From positions 1-64,000 of the forward strand of contig NZ_SMFL01000019.1 in assembly GCF_004349265.1 (NCBI RefSeq): a stretch of 64,000 nucleotides of DNA, in the 5' to 3' direction. Shown piece by piece: positions 1 to 9,154 of the stretch. The stretch's first letter is position 1. Every line of letters starts with the position of its first letter. The notes beneath the pieces are model-generated. The model was not told where the DNA came from. It saw only the letters and a program-made list of their open reading frames with translations, and did not search any database. The position numbers and the translations under genes were made by a program. The DNA is from Dyadobacter psychrotolerans (GTDB lineage: Bacteria > Bacteroidota > Bacteroidia > Cytophagales > Spirosomataceae).

Positions 1-1060
1 TAATCTTTATAAGTACCAGCAATAGCGGTTGCGTAAACAGTATTGCCTTCTACGAGTTCAACTGTTAAAGCTTCCCCATTGGGATAATTCTTGTCCCAGG
101 CCCAACCACTGACAGTATTACAGTCTGCAGATTCAAATGAACCTAAATAGCGATGCACATCACAGGTAGAAGCTTTGGGAGATCCTGCCAAAATAACTGT
201 ACTCCCCTGAACGCGTATGCCTAATTGGTGCGGCTTGCCATCCCTTAAAGAAGCAGGCATACCAAAACTAAAACCGTAATTCCCACTACCAATTCCTCCG
301 ATTTTTAAGGACTCCTTGTAAATATTAGCCGTGCTCGTTGCATAGACTGTACTGCCCTCTACAAGCTCTACAACAACTGCAGAATTAGGGTAATTACTAT
401 CCCATGCCCAACCAGTGATTACATCGCAGTCAATCGAATTAAAGCTACCGGAATATTGAGAAACCTTACATGTAACTGATTTAGAAGAACCAGATAAATT
501 GTAAATAGTACCTTTCACCCTAGCACTTAATTGATGCATATTCCCGTCTTTTAATGCTTTTGGAAATGGTATATTAAAACCATAATTACCAGTACCGTAA
601 CCAGCAGTTTTTACATAATCTTTATAAGTACTAGCAATAGCGGTTGCGTAAACCGTATTGCCTTCTACAAGTTCAACTGTTAAAGCTTCTCCATTGGGAT
701 AATTCTTGTCCCAGGCCCAACCACTGACCGTATTACAGTCTGCAGATTCGAGGACACCCCCAAATCCACAACTTAAACTTTTAGGTGAGCCCGTCAAAAT
801 AATGGTGCTATTTTTAAGCCGAATGCTGATCTGGCGTGAACTTCCATCCATCAATATTGAGGGTGTTGCGATACTAAAGCCATAACGACCTGTTCCTACT
901 CCACTATCAACCAGATCTTTCCTATATTCACTTGCATTCACAGTAGTTAAAACTGTATTCCCCTCAACCAATTCAATTGTAAGTACTCTTTCAGGATAGT
1001 TTTCATCCCACATCCAACCCCTAATTTCCGAGCAAGATGCTACTTCCAGTTTGCCTGACA
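1..1060 (-). repeat. Four tandem ~300-bp coding repeats
   Basis: The units begin near 1060, 769, 459 and 159 (minus strand), a period of about 300 bp or 100 codons. At the DNA level 1-134 and 616-749 differ at only about five positions, while the unit between them is far more diverged. This points to recent duplication or gene conversion between non-adjacent units. Confidence 0.8.
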
Positions 1061-1724
1061 CATTCGGAGTTGGAATCGCAGCAATCAGCCCAGCCAACGA
1101 ATAAGCTGTGTAATTGTCAGGAAGGATAGGTTGAAGAGTCGTTACCGAACCGGATGCAAGGGAACTAGCGTCTCCGAGTATGCTAATTTCGTCAACAATC
1201 GATGGGATTTTTTCCCACCTAGCGTTCGACAGACTCCAGCCAACTATACTTAACTGGCTTAGATTACCTGCTGTAAGTTCTGAGATATTACTTGTAATAT
1301 TCCACGTTAAAGACAATTTTGTAGCCGCATTACCATTAATGTCCCAAAATTCTCGTGTGCTAACCTTTGCAATAGAACTTTCTTTCGTGTTTACCCTAAA
1401 AGGCGCCCCCAACGGCAATGTTGCGAAGTCCGGGTTCTCCATAAAATAAGCGCCATTAACTCCATCTTCATCGGTTGCGAATGGTCTATATGAACCCTTG
1501 TTACCAACCGGAAATATCTGTAGCCCTTTACCGGCCCTTTCCACATAACCATCGACATGTTTGGTATCACCCATGCCAGCCAGCTTTGATTCCGCAGAAA
1601 AACTAACAATACCAAAAGGTGCGTTCCTGGCGGTTTTTACAATTCCTTTTTGTTGTCCATAGCTGATGATTGATGTGAAGCAGATCAACAGTAATGTAAA
1701 TTTCCTGGTAAAATTGGATGCCAT
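1..1724 (-). CDS. Secreted protein with tandem GWAWD-type repeats (3' end outside window)
   Basis: Read on the minus strand from ATG at 1724, the frame stays open to the left window edge (574 codons seen). The N-terminus (MASNFTRKFTLLLICF then ISYGQ) is a typical signal peptide. Residues about 25-220 form a non-repetitive region. It is followed by at least four copies of a roughly 100-residue unit with a conserved Cys, GWAWD, NYPN and VELVEGNTV, then YGTGNYGF and HQL. The protein is probably exported and may be surface-attached through a C-terminal domain that is not visible. It lies 61 bp downstream of the DUF1501 gene on the same strand, so it could belong to the DUF1800-DUF1501 transcription unit. 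The units look like a beta-sandwich or adhesin-type repeat. I do not recognise a named family and no enzymatic role can be assigned. Confidence 0.8.
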   Translation of the reverse strand, partial: MASNFTRKFTLLLICFTSIISYGQQKGIVKTARNAPFGIVSFSAESKLAGMGDTKHVDGYVERAGKGLQIFPVGNKGSYRPFATDEDGVNGAYFMENPDFATLPLGAPFRVNTKESSIAKVSTREFWDINGNAATKLSLTWNITSNISELTAGNLSQLSIVGWSLSNARWEKIPSIVDEISILGDASSLASGSVTTLQPILPDNYTAYSLAGLIAAIPTPNVSGKLEVASCSEIRGWMWDENYPERVLTIELVEGNTVLTTVNASEYRKDLVDSGVGTGRYGFSIATPSILMDGSSRQISIRLKNSTIILTGSPKSLSCGFGGVLESADCNTVSGWAWDKNYPNGEALTVELVEGNTVYATAIASTYKDYVKTAGYGTGNYGFNIPFPKALKDGNMHQLSARVKGTIYNLSGSSKSVTCKVSQYSGSFNSIDCDVITGWAWDSNYPNSAVVVELVEGSTVYATSTANIYKESLKIGGIGSGNYGFSFGMPASLRDGKPHQLGIRVQGSTVILAGSPKASTCDVHRYLGSFESADCNTVSGWAWDKNYPNGEALTVELVEGNTVYATAIAGTYKD

Positions 1725-1785
1725 AGCAGTACCTCTAAACTTGGTAAATGTAAAAATCTGACTTGCTTGAATAACCAGGTGCTGA

Positions 1786-3312
1786 TCAGCCGGTAATGTT
1801 CACACTGTAATCTCCCAAAAACTGCAACTTTCCTCCTGCCTCAACCTTAACATCCTTTGCATAAATGTTTTGGCCTACCGAGATGACATGACCTGTATTA
1901 ATTTTAATTATTGATGAGGAAACAGGCACACGCCCGTTGGACCATACCTCTGGGTTAATCCATGAACCTGAGGCAATACTTTGTATTGTATCTGAAAAGA
2001 GTGATGTCGTTTTGAAATTTTTGAAAAGCAACTGATTCGTTTTTCCCGCATCTGCACCAAACCATTCATTAAGAACATCTGCGTATACTCTTCGAAAGTC
2101 AATTTGCATTTTTATATCTCGGTTTGTTTCCCAAGATTGAGGTGAAGCGGGAAGTAAACCAGTGATAAGATTCGGACTGGTCCCCACCAATTGCCGCTTT
2201 ATTCCCTTACCAAAAACAAACATAGGAGCGCCTATACCATGGTCAGTCCCTTTCGAAGCATTAGAATTAGCGCGTCTGCCAAAATCAGAAAACGTCATTC
2301 CTAATACATTGTCCTCCTTACCAAGTAGTTTTAAATCGTTCTGAAAAGCGGCAATTCCATCAGATAACTTTTTTAGAAGTTGTGCATGTAGTCCTTCGGT
2401 ACTATTGGCTCCGACCTGTCCTGCATGCGTATCAAATCCTCCTAATTCAACATAATATATTTTGGAACGTAGCCCGCCATGAATTAATCTGGCAACGATT
2501 TTTAGCTGTTCTGCAAGTTCATTTTTTAGAGCTGACTCTGGATAAATTGCCAAATTGGTCCCCGAATCAGCTGCTGCTTTGATTTCCGATGCAAATCCGA
2601 CCGTTAACACCTGTTGCTGTCTAATGAAAGAGATTAGATTGCCCGCATAACAACATGGGGTGCTGGCATCTACTGATGAATTAGGCTCCCCAATAAGTTG
2701 ATAAAAACTATTTGGATCTTGAAGAGTTATCCCCATAGACTGTTCGTTGCCCAGTAAGGTTGTTGTACTAATTTGACCAATTTGAACAGCCAATGGATCC
2801 TCCATTTCGGAGTTCGGATAATTCTGGGGATAATTTGGAAATTGATCATTCAAATATCGGCCCGCCCAGCCCGACCTTGCATATTGCGTGGCTTCTACAC
2901 CAGTCATCCAAATGTCCGTCGACCGATAGTGCGACAAATCCGGATTTGGATAGGATACAGAATTAATAATGGCGAGCTTACCCTCATCATAAAGACTTCT
3001 CATCCCGGACATCACCGGATGCAAACCCAGTTCTGAAGTTCCTGATAGACGTAATACTTGTGCCTCAGGAATGGCGATGTTCACTCGTAACGCTTGGTAT
3101 TGGGAATAATGATCAATAGGAATAACAGTGTTCAATCCATCGTTACCTCCCCCCAAGTAAATGATTACTAATATACGGTCACCATTAACCGCTGCTGTTT
3201 GTTTCAGTGAACTCACTAATGCAGAACTACCTGCTATTGACTTAACTCCAAAACCATTCAACATAACAGGCAACATAGTTGCGGAGGCGGCTAAAAAATC
3301 TCTTCTTTTCAT
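1786..3312 (-). CDS. DUF1501 domain-containing protein
   Basis: 508 aa. The N-terminus MKRRDFLAASATMLP is a Tat-like signal typical of DUF1501 proteins. Family features follow: LGGGNDGLN near residue 55, SHYRSTDIW near 130, GWAGRYL, and GTDHGIGAPMFVFGKG in the C-terminal half, the sulfatase-like fold with conserved Asp/His. The last ~65 residues (GSWINPEVWSNGRVP then ...GHVISV...) resemble a G8-type beta-helix module added to the core. It starts 13 bp after the DUF1800 gene, the usual DUF1800-DUF1501 operon order in Bacteroidota and Planctomycetes. The function of the pair is not established; exported surface-polymer or gliding-related roles have been discussed. ATG at 3312 is preferred because the Tat-like motif begins there. 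Confidence 0.88.
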   Translation of the reverse strand: MKRRDFLAASATMLPVMLNGFGVKSIAGSSALVSSLKQTAAVNGDRILVIIYLGGGNDGLNTVIPIDHYSQYQALRVNIAIPEAQVLRLSGTSELGLHPVMSGMRSLYDEGKLAIINSVSYPNPDLSHYRSTDIWMTGVEATQYARSGWAGRYLNDQFPNYPQNYPNSEMEDPLAVQIGQISTTTLLGNEQSMGITLQDPNSFYQLIGEPNSSVDASTPCCYAGNLISFIRQQQVLTVGFASEIKAAADSGTNLAIYPESALKNELAEQLKIVARLIHGGLRSKIYYVELGGFDTHAGQVGANSTEGLHAQLLKKLSDGIAAFQNDLKLLGKEDNVLGMTFSDFGRRANSNASKGTDHGIGAPMFVFGKGIKRQLVGTSPNLITGLLPASPQSWETNRDIKMQIDFRRVYADVLNEWFGADAGKTNQLLFKNFKTTSLFSDTIQSIASGSWINPEVWSNGRVPVSSSIIKINTGHVISVGQNIYAKDVKVEAGGKLQFLGDYSVNITG

Positions 3313-3325
3313 CAGAATGTAAAAC

Positions 3326-4963
3326 TTAAAATATTTGATACTCAGCCATCCTCAACATATGCCTTAACATAGCTCTACATCGCCATAAAACCGTGCTCTG
3401 CTTAGTAGTATCTGATGTGGCTAAACGATATGCATCCCATTCCCTTACCCAGGTAGTACGCGGGCTGCTATTCATCATCATAATCTTATCTATTAAAAAG
3501 TCTTTTTGAATTTGAGACAGTTCAGTAGCAAACAGATTTTTCGAAAATTCCTGTAAAACCTGTTCACATGATATGCCAGATGTTCCCGACACGTCTGAGA
3601 AATTAGGTTGTATCGAAGTCAATCTTGCCAGAATATCTATTCCAAGTTTATAACCGGGTTTTATTTCAACGGAGGGATATATCAGCGTATCCATACGGGA
3701 GCCTCTAAGGCCAAGAGTAGTACCGTTGATCCAGTTTTTTGAAAACCCTGTTTGATAGTAGGGAAGAGAACCAAAGACAGAGGGCTGATTAAGAAAGTTT
3801 AACTGTAAAACTGCCATACTGTAACTTATATAGCTCATCATGTTCCTAAAAGCTGTATACTCGGTAGTAATATCTGGCACAGGCTGATCAAAAATTCTTA
3901 TAGTTCCGATCATGAGCTCCGCAGGCGATTTCACAATTCCGCCAATATGTACAGGATCAAAAAAAACATTGCTCGTTAAAAGCTTCTTTAGAACAGGAGT
4001 AATCGCATAATTGTTGGCAGTGCTACAAAAAAACGATGCAAGTGGGCTTATTACCTGATCCTCGATTTCCTGAGTAACCTCTGGGTTTACATACCAGCGA
4101 TATAATTTTCTGCAAATAAATCTAGAAGTCTCCGGATGACCAAGGAGCATACTAACCAGATCGTTCAGTTCGGCATCACCGGCCTCAGGACCAATCCTGC
4201 CCTGAATAATGCTATTGCTATATTTTGCAGAAAAACTTTTACTATTAGTATCGTGTCGATCCGGATTAAAAACTGTTCCAAATGACGTTGTGCCATCCTT
4301 CCCGTGATTCGTTGCTTGCCAACCAGTAAGCACTTGTGCCGCTGCTTTAACGTCCTGCTCCGTATAATTATAATTTCCAGCAAAGTCCTTCTGTCCTACC
4401 GTAAACAACTCCTGCAATTCCCTACCATAATTTTCATTAGGAAGTTCTTTGGTGTTTTCGTTACCATTTTGGAAAATAAGCATGCCCGGATCTTTTGTAA
4501 TCCCTATTACTAAGTCTCTAAAATTTCCCATTGCGTTGGACCTCAAAAAGCGAAGATATCGATCCATATAACGATAGTCATCCACCGAAGCGTGAACAAC
4601 TACAAAATGATTTTGCCAAAACGCGGTGAGTTTTTCAAGTATAGCTGGATGTCCATTTTGCTCTGTCATTAAACCAATCCACCAATATTGAATGTAATTA
4701 TAGTAAGATGAACGCCTACCGCTATCAAATGGCTTGCTCAAAAATGATTGCCCCGCGTCTGTTCGTGATTCATCCATCTCAACTGGCGGGGGTGGTGAAG
4801 CGCGGTAAGAAGAATTACTTATCAATAAGTCTACTGCCTGGGTAGCTGTTTTGCCAGCAAAATTAGCAATCTCAAGTTCTGTTGGACCAAATGTTGCTCT
4901 GCGTAACAGATGAGCAGCGGTCTGAGCATTCAAAGGAGTGGAGTAACTATCTAAAAGAGCCAT
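3326..4963 (-). CDS. DUF1800 domain-containing protein
   Basis: 545 aa. It shows the DUF1800 hallmarks: LLRRATFGPT near residue 20, LTAFWQNHFV near 110, a GRELQELFTVG segment near 180 and AAQVLTGWQ near 210. The C-terminal half has FICRKLYRWYVNPE and an AELMIGTIR segment. There is no clear signal peptide, as is common in this family. It is the first gene of a minus-strand unit, DUF1800 - DUF1501 - repeat protein, with a 13-bp gap to the next gene. The 925-bp spacer upstream must hold its promoter and that of the divergent sugar transferase. The biochemical role is unknown; only the family assignment is secure. Confidence 0.88.
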   Translation of the reverse strand: MALLDSYSTPLNAQTAAHLLRRATFGPTELEIANFAGKTATQAVDLLISNSSYRASPPPPVEMDESRTDAGQSFLSKPFDSGRRSSYYNYIQYWWIGLMTEQNGHPAILEKLTAFWQNHFVVVHASVDDYRYMDRYLRFLRSNAMGNFRDLVIGITKDPGMLIFQNGNENTKELPNENYGRELQELFTVGQKDFAGNYNYTEQDVKAAAQVLTGWQATNHGKDGTTSFGTVFNPDRHDTNSKSFSAKYSNSIIQGRIGPEAGDAELNDLVSMLLGHPETSRFICRKLYRWYVNPEVTQEIEDQVISPLASFFCSTANNYAITPVLKKLLTSNVFFDPVHIGGIVKSPAELMIGTIRIFDQPVPDITTEYTAFRNMMSYISYSMAVLQLNFLNQPSVFGSLPYYQTGFSKNWINGTTLGLRGSRMDTLIYPSVEIKPGYKLGIDILARLTSIQPNFSDVSGTSGISCEQVLQEFSKNLFATELSQIQKDFLIDKIMMMNSSPRTTWVREWDAYRLATSDTTKQSTVLWRCRAMLRHMLRMAEYQIF

Positions 4964-5888
4964 GGCACTTATCTAACCGGAGTGACTGTGATAACAATAA
5001 ACATTCTATTTTAAGATATTAAGGCAGCTGCAAATCCTAATAAACGTTGGGCTTTAACAAGCATTCACAAATATAAAAAAGTATTTAAATAAAAGTATTT
5101 CTACAAAATATTAATTTTTTTTACATTTGCCTCCAATTATTTAAGCAAGACATTTCCATATTATTCTACATGCGAATATCAGAGGAAGAAACATTGTTGA
5201 TTTGTTCAGAACAAGGTCTCAGTGCCTGTTTTATTTGTACCATTTTGTTGAAATATAATTGGGTTTGTAAAATCACAAAACTGGATCAAAAAACCCAATG
5301 AGACTTTGTTACCAAGTACAAGGTGTGACATCTCAACAGAGTGTGTGACAAAAGATGTGAATTGTATTGGCACTGTCACAAATGTCACACAACCGCTCTG
5401 TGAAATATAGGACCTCTGCGGAATCACTGTGACCAAATGATATCAAAAATTGACCACAATCTATTTATCCTCTCACAGTTAACCGAAATTATAATTGATT
5501 TCCCACCTAGCCCTAATCAGCATAACTGTCCAGCGACCACTAATAATGTGCAATTAAATCCTACATTCGTTTTTGAGTATTCCTAGTATAATACAAAGAA
5601 TCTTTATGATATTCTGAATCGTTTCTACATAATTTGCTTATAATCAGAACCTAATAAAAATACACGATGTTAGAGATTTGTATTATTCAAATTTATGTCG
5701 TAAAATTGTTGTAGAACTTAATCATAGCAATAGTTCAATTTAGTGTCTGAACTGTCGAATATTTTTAGATGGCAAACGGGCAGAATGGCAAAATTTGAAG
5801 GTCAGGTTTTAAAATGATGTATTACTGAATCGTTGCCTCCTTGGGCGAATACGACGAAATGCATTTACTCAACGTTATCTTATAAATC
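4964..5888. other. 925-bp divergent intergenic region
   Basis: No convincing gene: the only long frame (5206-5436, minus) has unlike-protein composition and no start context. The region is AT-rich and contains a cluster of TGTGACA/TGTCACA motifs at 5323-5390 and a further CTGTGACC near 5427. It should hold the promoters for the DUF1800 unit and for the sugar-phosphate transferase. Confidence 0.6.
5323..5390. promoter_or_regulatory. Nested inverted repeats of TGTGACA
   Basis: GTGTGACA (5323-5330) is matched by its complement TGTCACAC (5383-5390). Inside it TGTGACA (5344-5350) is matched by TGTCACA (5374-5380). Four copies in 68 bp, symmetrically placed, suggest a binding site for a dimeric regulator, possibly Crp/Fnr-like since the half-site resembles TGTGA. 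The regulator is an inference. Confidence 0.45.
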
Positions 5889-7256
5889 ATGAAGCATCAC
5901 TATTCAGGGCTCCTACCTAAAATTCACCTATGGGCAGATGTATTTTTCTTTAATCTGTCTTTTATTCTCGCCTATTTTTTACGGTTCCAACAAGATGGAA
6001 ATTTTAGTGAAAGCCAGTATATTAACCTTATGTTGGTTGCTAATCTTGTTTGGATATTTGTTATACACGTCCTGAAGACCTACTCTTTCACTAGGTTATC
6101 CTATCACTTTTATGTTCAGCTAGGCAATTTTTTCAAGGCATTGTTTATTCATGGTGCCATTATGACTACGTTTTTATACCTAAGCAAGCAGGGTGAGGAA
6201 TTTTCAAGGGTACAATTTCTGATGAGTTACGTCGTATTTATTGTACTTTCTACTGCTGCGCGTGGATTGTCGGTTATGTCACTCAAAGCGTATCGGAAAG
6301 CTGGCTACAATTATAACCGATATGCAATTGTAGGAAGAGGTGACCTGGCATCCCTGATCCGGGAATTTTACGGAGAACGCCAGGAACTTGGATACCGGTA
6401 TTACGGAATGTTTCAGATCGATCAGGAAGAAAGCCAGATCGGCACTTTGGAAAGTATGATTAAAGACAAAAAGCTGGATTATCTTTATTGCTGTCTCTCT
6501 GAAATGAATGACGAACAGGTTAAAGAGGTAATAAGAATTGGTGAACGCCAAAAAACACAAATCAGGCTTGTACCGGATTTCAGAGGCTTTATGACCAACA
6601 TGGCAACAATCGAGTACCACGACATGTATCCGATTATTCAGGTTAATACCAAACCATTTTCAAGTGTAAACGAACAAACGGTGAAACGAGTGTTTGATCT
6701 TGCTTTCTCTGCAATGGTCATGATCCTCGGAGCACCGGTATTTTTTCTCGTTTGGGCAGCCATAAAAATTACTTCCCCGGGACCTGTGTTTTTCAAACAA
6801 AAACGGTCAGGTCAGTGGGGTGAAATTTTTGAAATTTACAAGTTCCGCAGCATGCGTGTGGATGCAGACAAGATGGGTCTTCAGCATTCTCAGGGTGATA
6901 ATGATCCGAGAATAACGCCAATTGGACGTATTTTACGAAAGTCACGACTAGATGAACTTCCTCAGTTCCTAAACGTTATGAAAGGAGAAATGTCCGTTGT
7001 GGGTCCGCGTCCGTTGTTTAAATATGACGTGGATATGTTAATGGAAGCTGCACCTCATGACTTTCAAAGGTTACTTACCGTTAAGCCTGGCATCACATCT
7101 ATTGGACAGATTAATGTAGGATATGCTGATACTGTCGCCAAAAATGTCGAGCGTCTGCGTTATGATCTGCAATACCTGAAATCGTATAGCTTGCTGAATG
7201 ACGTACAACTTATTTTCAGGACTGTTCAGGTAATGGTTCTCGGAAGAGGACAATGA
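5889..7256 (+). CDS. Undecaprenyl-phosphate glucose/galactose phosphotransferase
   Basis: 455 aa, polyprenyl glycosylphosphotransferase of the WcaJ/WbaP type. The N-terminal half has four to five membrane segments (residues ~15-130). A CoA-binding-like Rossmann region follows (YAIVGRGDLA near 145). The C-terminal catalytic domain is complete: KRVFDLAFSAMVMI, SPGPVFFKQKRSG, FEIYKFRSMRVDAD, LDELPQFLNVMKGEMS and VVGPRPL. The family transfers a sugar-1-phosphate to undecaprenyl phosphate at the inner membrane, the first step of exopolysaccharide or capsule repeat-unit assembly. No other glycosyltransferases adjoin it, though rfbD lies 2 kb downstream. Start ATG at 5889. Confidence 0.92.
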   Translation: MKHHYSGLLPKIHLWADVFFFNLSFILAYFLRFQQDGNFSESQYINLMLVANLVWIFVIHVLKTYSFTRLSYHFYVQLGNFFKALFIHGAIMTTFLYLSKQGEEFSRVQFLMSYVVFIVLSTAARGLSVMSLKAYRKAGYNYNRYAIVGRGDLASLIREFYGERQELGYRYYGMFQIDQEESQIGTLESMIKDKKLDYLYCCLSEMNDEQVKEVIRIGERQKTQIRLVPDFRGFMTNMATIEYHDMYPIIQVNTKPFSSVNEQTVKRVFDLAFSAMVMILGAPVFFLVWAAIKITSPGPVFFKQKRSGQWGEIFEIYKFRSMRVDADKMGLQHSQGDNDPRITPIGRILRKSRLDELPQFLNVMKGEMSVVGPRPLFKYDVDMLMEAAPHDFQRLLTVKPGITSIGQINVGYADTVAKNVERLRYDLQYLKSYSLLNDVQLIFRTVQVMVLGRGQ

Positions 7257-7333
7257 AATAGAACTTCGCAAGACTGATATTCAGTTTTACCTTACCCGAT
7301 AAGATATTTTTACTCAGCGGGATTACATTGTGG

Positions 7334-7370
7334 CCTGATAAACTCCTCAATCAAGAGGAGACTTATCAGG
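7334..7370 (+). terminator. Hairpin after sugar transferase gene
   Basis: CCTGATAA and CTCCTC pair with GAGGAG and TTATCAGG around the loop AATCAA, a strong stem with a one-base mismatch. It lies about 80 bp after the stop codon. No clean T-run follows, so it may be a factor-assisted terminator or an RNA-stabilising hairpin. Confidence 0.5.
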
Positions 7371-7497
7371 TCGTTGATGATGTTTATTGTTTCTCCCTGA
7401 TCGAATATTTACTTCGATGTGAAGTAAAGGCCTTCCAGAGGCTGATCATTTAAATAGCCAGACCTGGCTATGATTTCTCCATGCAAGAACTTCACAC

Positions 7498-7857
7498 ATG
7501 GTAATCTTAATATTAGACCCCTATCCTACGTTACGTCTTGGGTTAAAAATCCTCCTAGAGGAGTATTTAGGATATTTTCAGCTTAATGAAAATTCAAGCG
7601 TTTTTGAGCATTTCCGAAATAACCCCAAGCCGAAGGCAGATGTAATATTTGTTGGTGTTTTTGGAGAGGTTTTTACCGAGAATAATAATCATGAAATCGA
7701 TCTACTTAGGATGTCGTATCCGGCAAGCAAAATTATCTTGCTAATGGAAAAAGTTAATGATTCGATAATCCTTGCGGGAACCAGGGCAGGCGCGAATGGT
7801 TATGTTTCAAGACAAAGCGACCCGCTTGAAATTATCAAGCATCTTGGAGTATGTTAA
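7498..7857 (+). CDS. Stand-alone receiver-like protein
   Basis: 119 aa. It looks like the N-terminal receiver half of a NarL/LuxR-type regulator: VILILDPYPTLRLGLKILLEE at the start, ADVIFVGVFGE in place of the usual phospho-Asp strand, then IILLMEKVNDSIILAGTRAGANGYVSR, which matches the alpha4-beta5 region. The frame stops after the receiver, so there is no DNA-binding HTH. The position expected to carry the phospho-acceptor reads VGVFGE, without a clear Asp, so it may not be phosphorylated. It may be a truncated regulator or a degenerate receiver acting by protein contact. Confidence 0.6.
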   Translation: MVILILDPYPTLRLGLKILLEEYLGYFQLNENSSVFEHFRNNPKPKADVIFVGVFGEVFTENNNHEIDLLRMSYPASKIILLMEKVNDSIILAGTRAGANGYVSRQSDPLEIIKHLGVC

Positions 7858-8046
7858 TGACGTGACAGAACAACATTGTAATCAAGCTATAATACTGTCT
7901 TTTAAGTTCAGTTAGGTCTGTGAATACCGTGTAGTATTGCGATTGTTCTTAACCCAAACTGTGTAAATTATTGATTGAAGTTGCGTAAATACTGCATATA
8001 ACTTCAAAACATTATATAATACCAAATCCCTTTTATTAGGTGACAG

Positions 8047-8865
8047 TTAAAGCAGGTTTTCATTAACGATTACAGATTTTCCAGGATCATATTGGCTGGT
8101 TACTAATTTGTTTGACTCATCGATGTTAACGGTCCTAAAACCTTTGTAAGATAACCCCCAGTTACCACCAAAATGCCCGTCGAAAATATAGTGTTTTCCA
8201 TTGTTTGATATCAAAGTGTCCATATTGTGATCATGCCCATGAAAAACGGCGCCAATATTGCTATGGCTTTCTATCATTTGCATTGCCTCTGAAACTACCA
8301 CAGGGCTGGCATTCAGGTCGATTTGGGGGACGTGTAAAAATATGAAGATCTTCTGTTTCTCCTTATATTTAGCAAGCTGCTCTGCGAGCCATTTTATGTC
8401 AACGTTTACGATTTCGCCTTTTTCATTTGATGTATCTCCAAGAATAAACCCGTAGGCACTTTTTTCGAAACTGTGATTAGGAAAATATCCCCAGGTTTCT
8501 TTCCAGGTATCTGCACTCACCATATCATGGTTACCACGGGTTACAAAATATGGCATCGACAAGTTGTCAAAAATGCCTTTAACCTGTGCTAAAAACTCTG
8601 CTTTATCGTGTATGATGTCACCATTGAAAACGACAAAATCCAAAGGCTCCCCAACATGTTTCTGATTTATCCATCGCACTATATTTTGATGGTCGGCTAT
8701 ATAATCGGTACCTGGCTGCCCAAAGTGGCCATCAGAACACACTATAAAACGTAAAGAAAGGTCGTCCTTTGATTCAGCTGGTTTCTCGATATCCTTATCT
8801 TTACAGGATAGTAAGAAACCTGATAACCCAATAAATTTCCACAGAAAGCTACGTCTTGTAAACAT
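8047..8865 (-). CDS. Calcineurin-like metallophosphoesterase, exported lipoprotein
   Basis: 272 aa from ATG at 8865 (a GTG at 8883 would add six residues; the ATG immediately precedes TRRSFLWKFIG, a Tat-like motif). A lipobox-like LLSC follows within the signal peptide. All metallophosphoesterase motifs are present in order: SDGHFGQ, NGDIIHD, RGNHDM, HVPQ and HGHDHN, which bind the two metals. The length fits exported phosphohydrolases of the 3',5'-cyclic-nucleotide phosphodiesterase-like group; the substrate cannot be told. It is a single gene, convergent with the receiver gene. A perfect 16-bp inverted repeat lies 22 bp upstream of the start. Confidence 0.88.
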   Translation of the reverse strand: MFTRRSFLWKFIGLSGFLLSCKDKDIEKPAESKDDLSLRFIVCSDGHFGQPGTDYIADHQNIVRWINQKHVGEPLDFVVFNGDIIHDKAEFLAQVKGIFDNLSMPYFVTRGNHDMVSADTWKETWGYFPNHSFEKSAYGFILGDTSNEKGEIVNVDIKWLAEQLAKYKEKQKIFIFLHVPQIDLNASPVVVSEAMQMIESHSNIGAVFHGHDHNMDTLISNNGKHYIFDGHFGGNWGLSYKGFRTVNIDESNKLVTSQYDPGKSVIVNENLL

Positions 8866-8886
8866 ATATGTTTTAATTATCACTAA

Positions 8887-8927
8887 AATAGTAAATTATT
8901 CGAACGGTTTACGAATAATTTACTATT
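8887..8927. promoter_or_regulatory. Perfect 16-bp inverted repeat upstream of phosphoesterase gene
   Basis: AATAGTAAATTATTCG (8887-8902) is the exact complement of CGAATAATTTACTATT (8912-8927), with 9 bases between. It sits just upstream of the phosphoesterase start and could be an operator or a leader-RNA hairpin. Extra TTCG/CGAA half-sites continue to about 8937. Confidence 0.55.
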
Positions 8928-9154
8928 CGTAATCGAATTATTTTTAATGTTTGACCAAAGCTCAATGTTACAACAAACACGATCTCCTAATAAAGATCAT
9001 CATCTTATGAGAAGCCGACCTGACCCGTAGCAGCGAGAGTTAAGCCTGAAGGTTCTTAAAATAAAATTCCTCCAAAAACCTATGAAAGACTCGCCGCATA
9101 GCGCTCTATAACTCCGCGTTTTGGCCTATATTTGTCAAAAAAACTACCACAACT

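Noticed and set aside
1..1060. CRISPR-like array
   Set aside because: The repeats are ~300 bp, coding and without spacers.
5206..5436. 76-aa minus-strand frame in the long spacer
   Set aside because: Composition is not protein-like, there is no start context, and it overlaps the inverted-repeat cluster.
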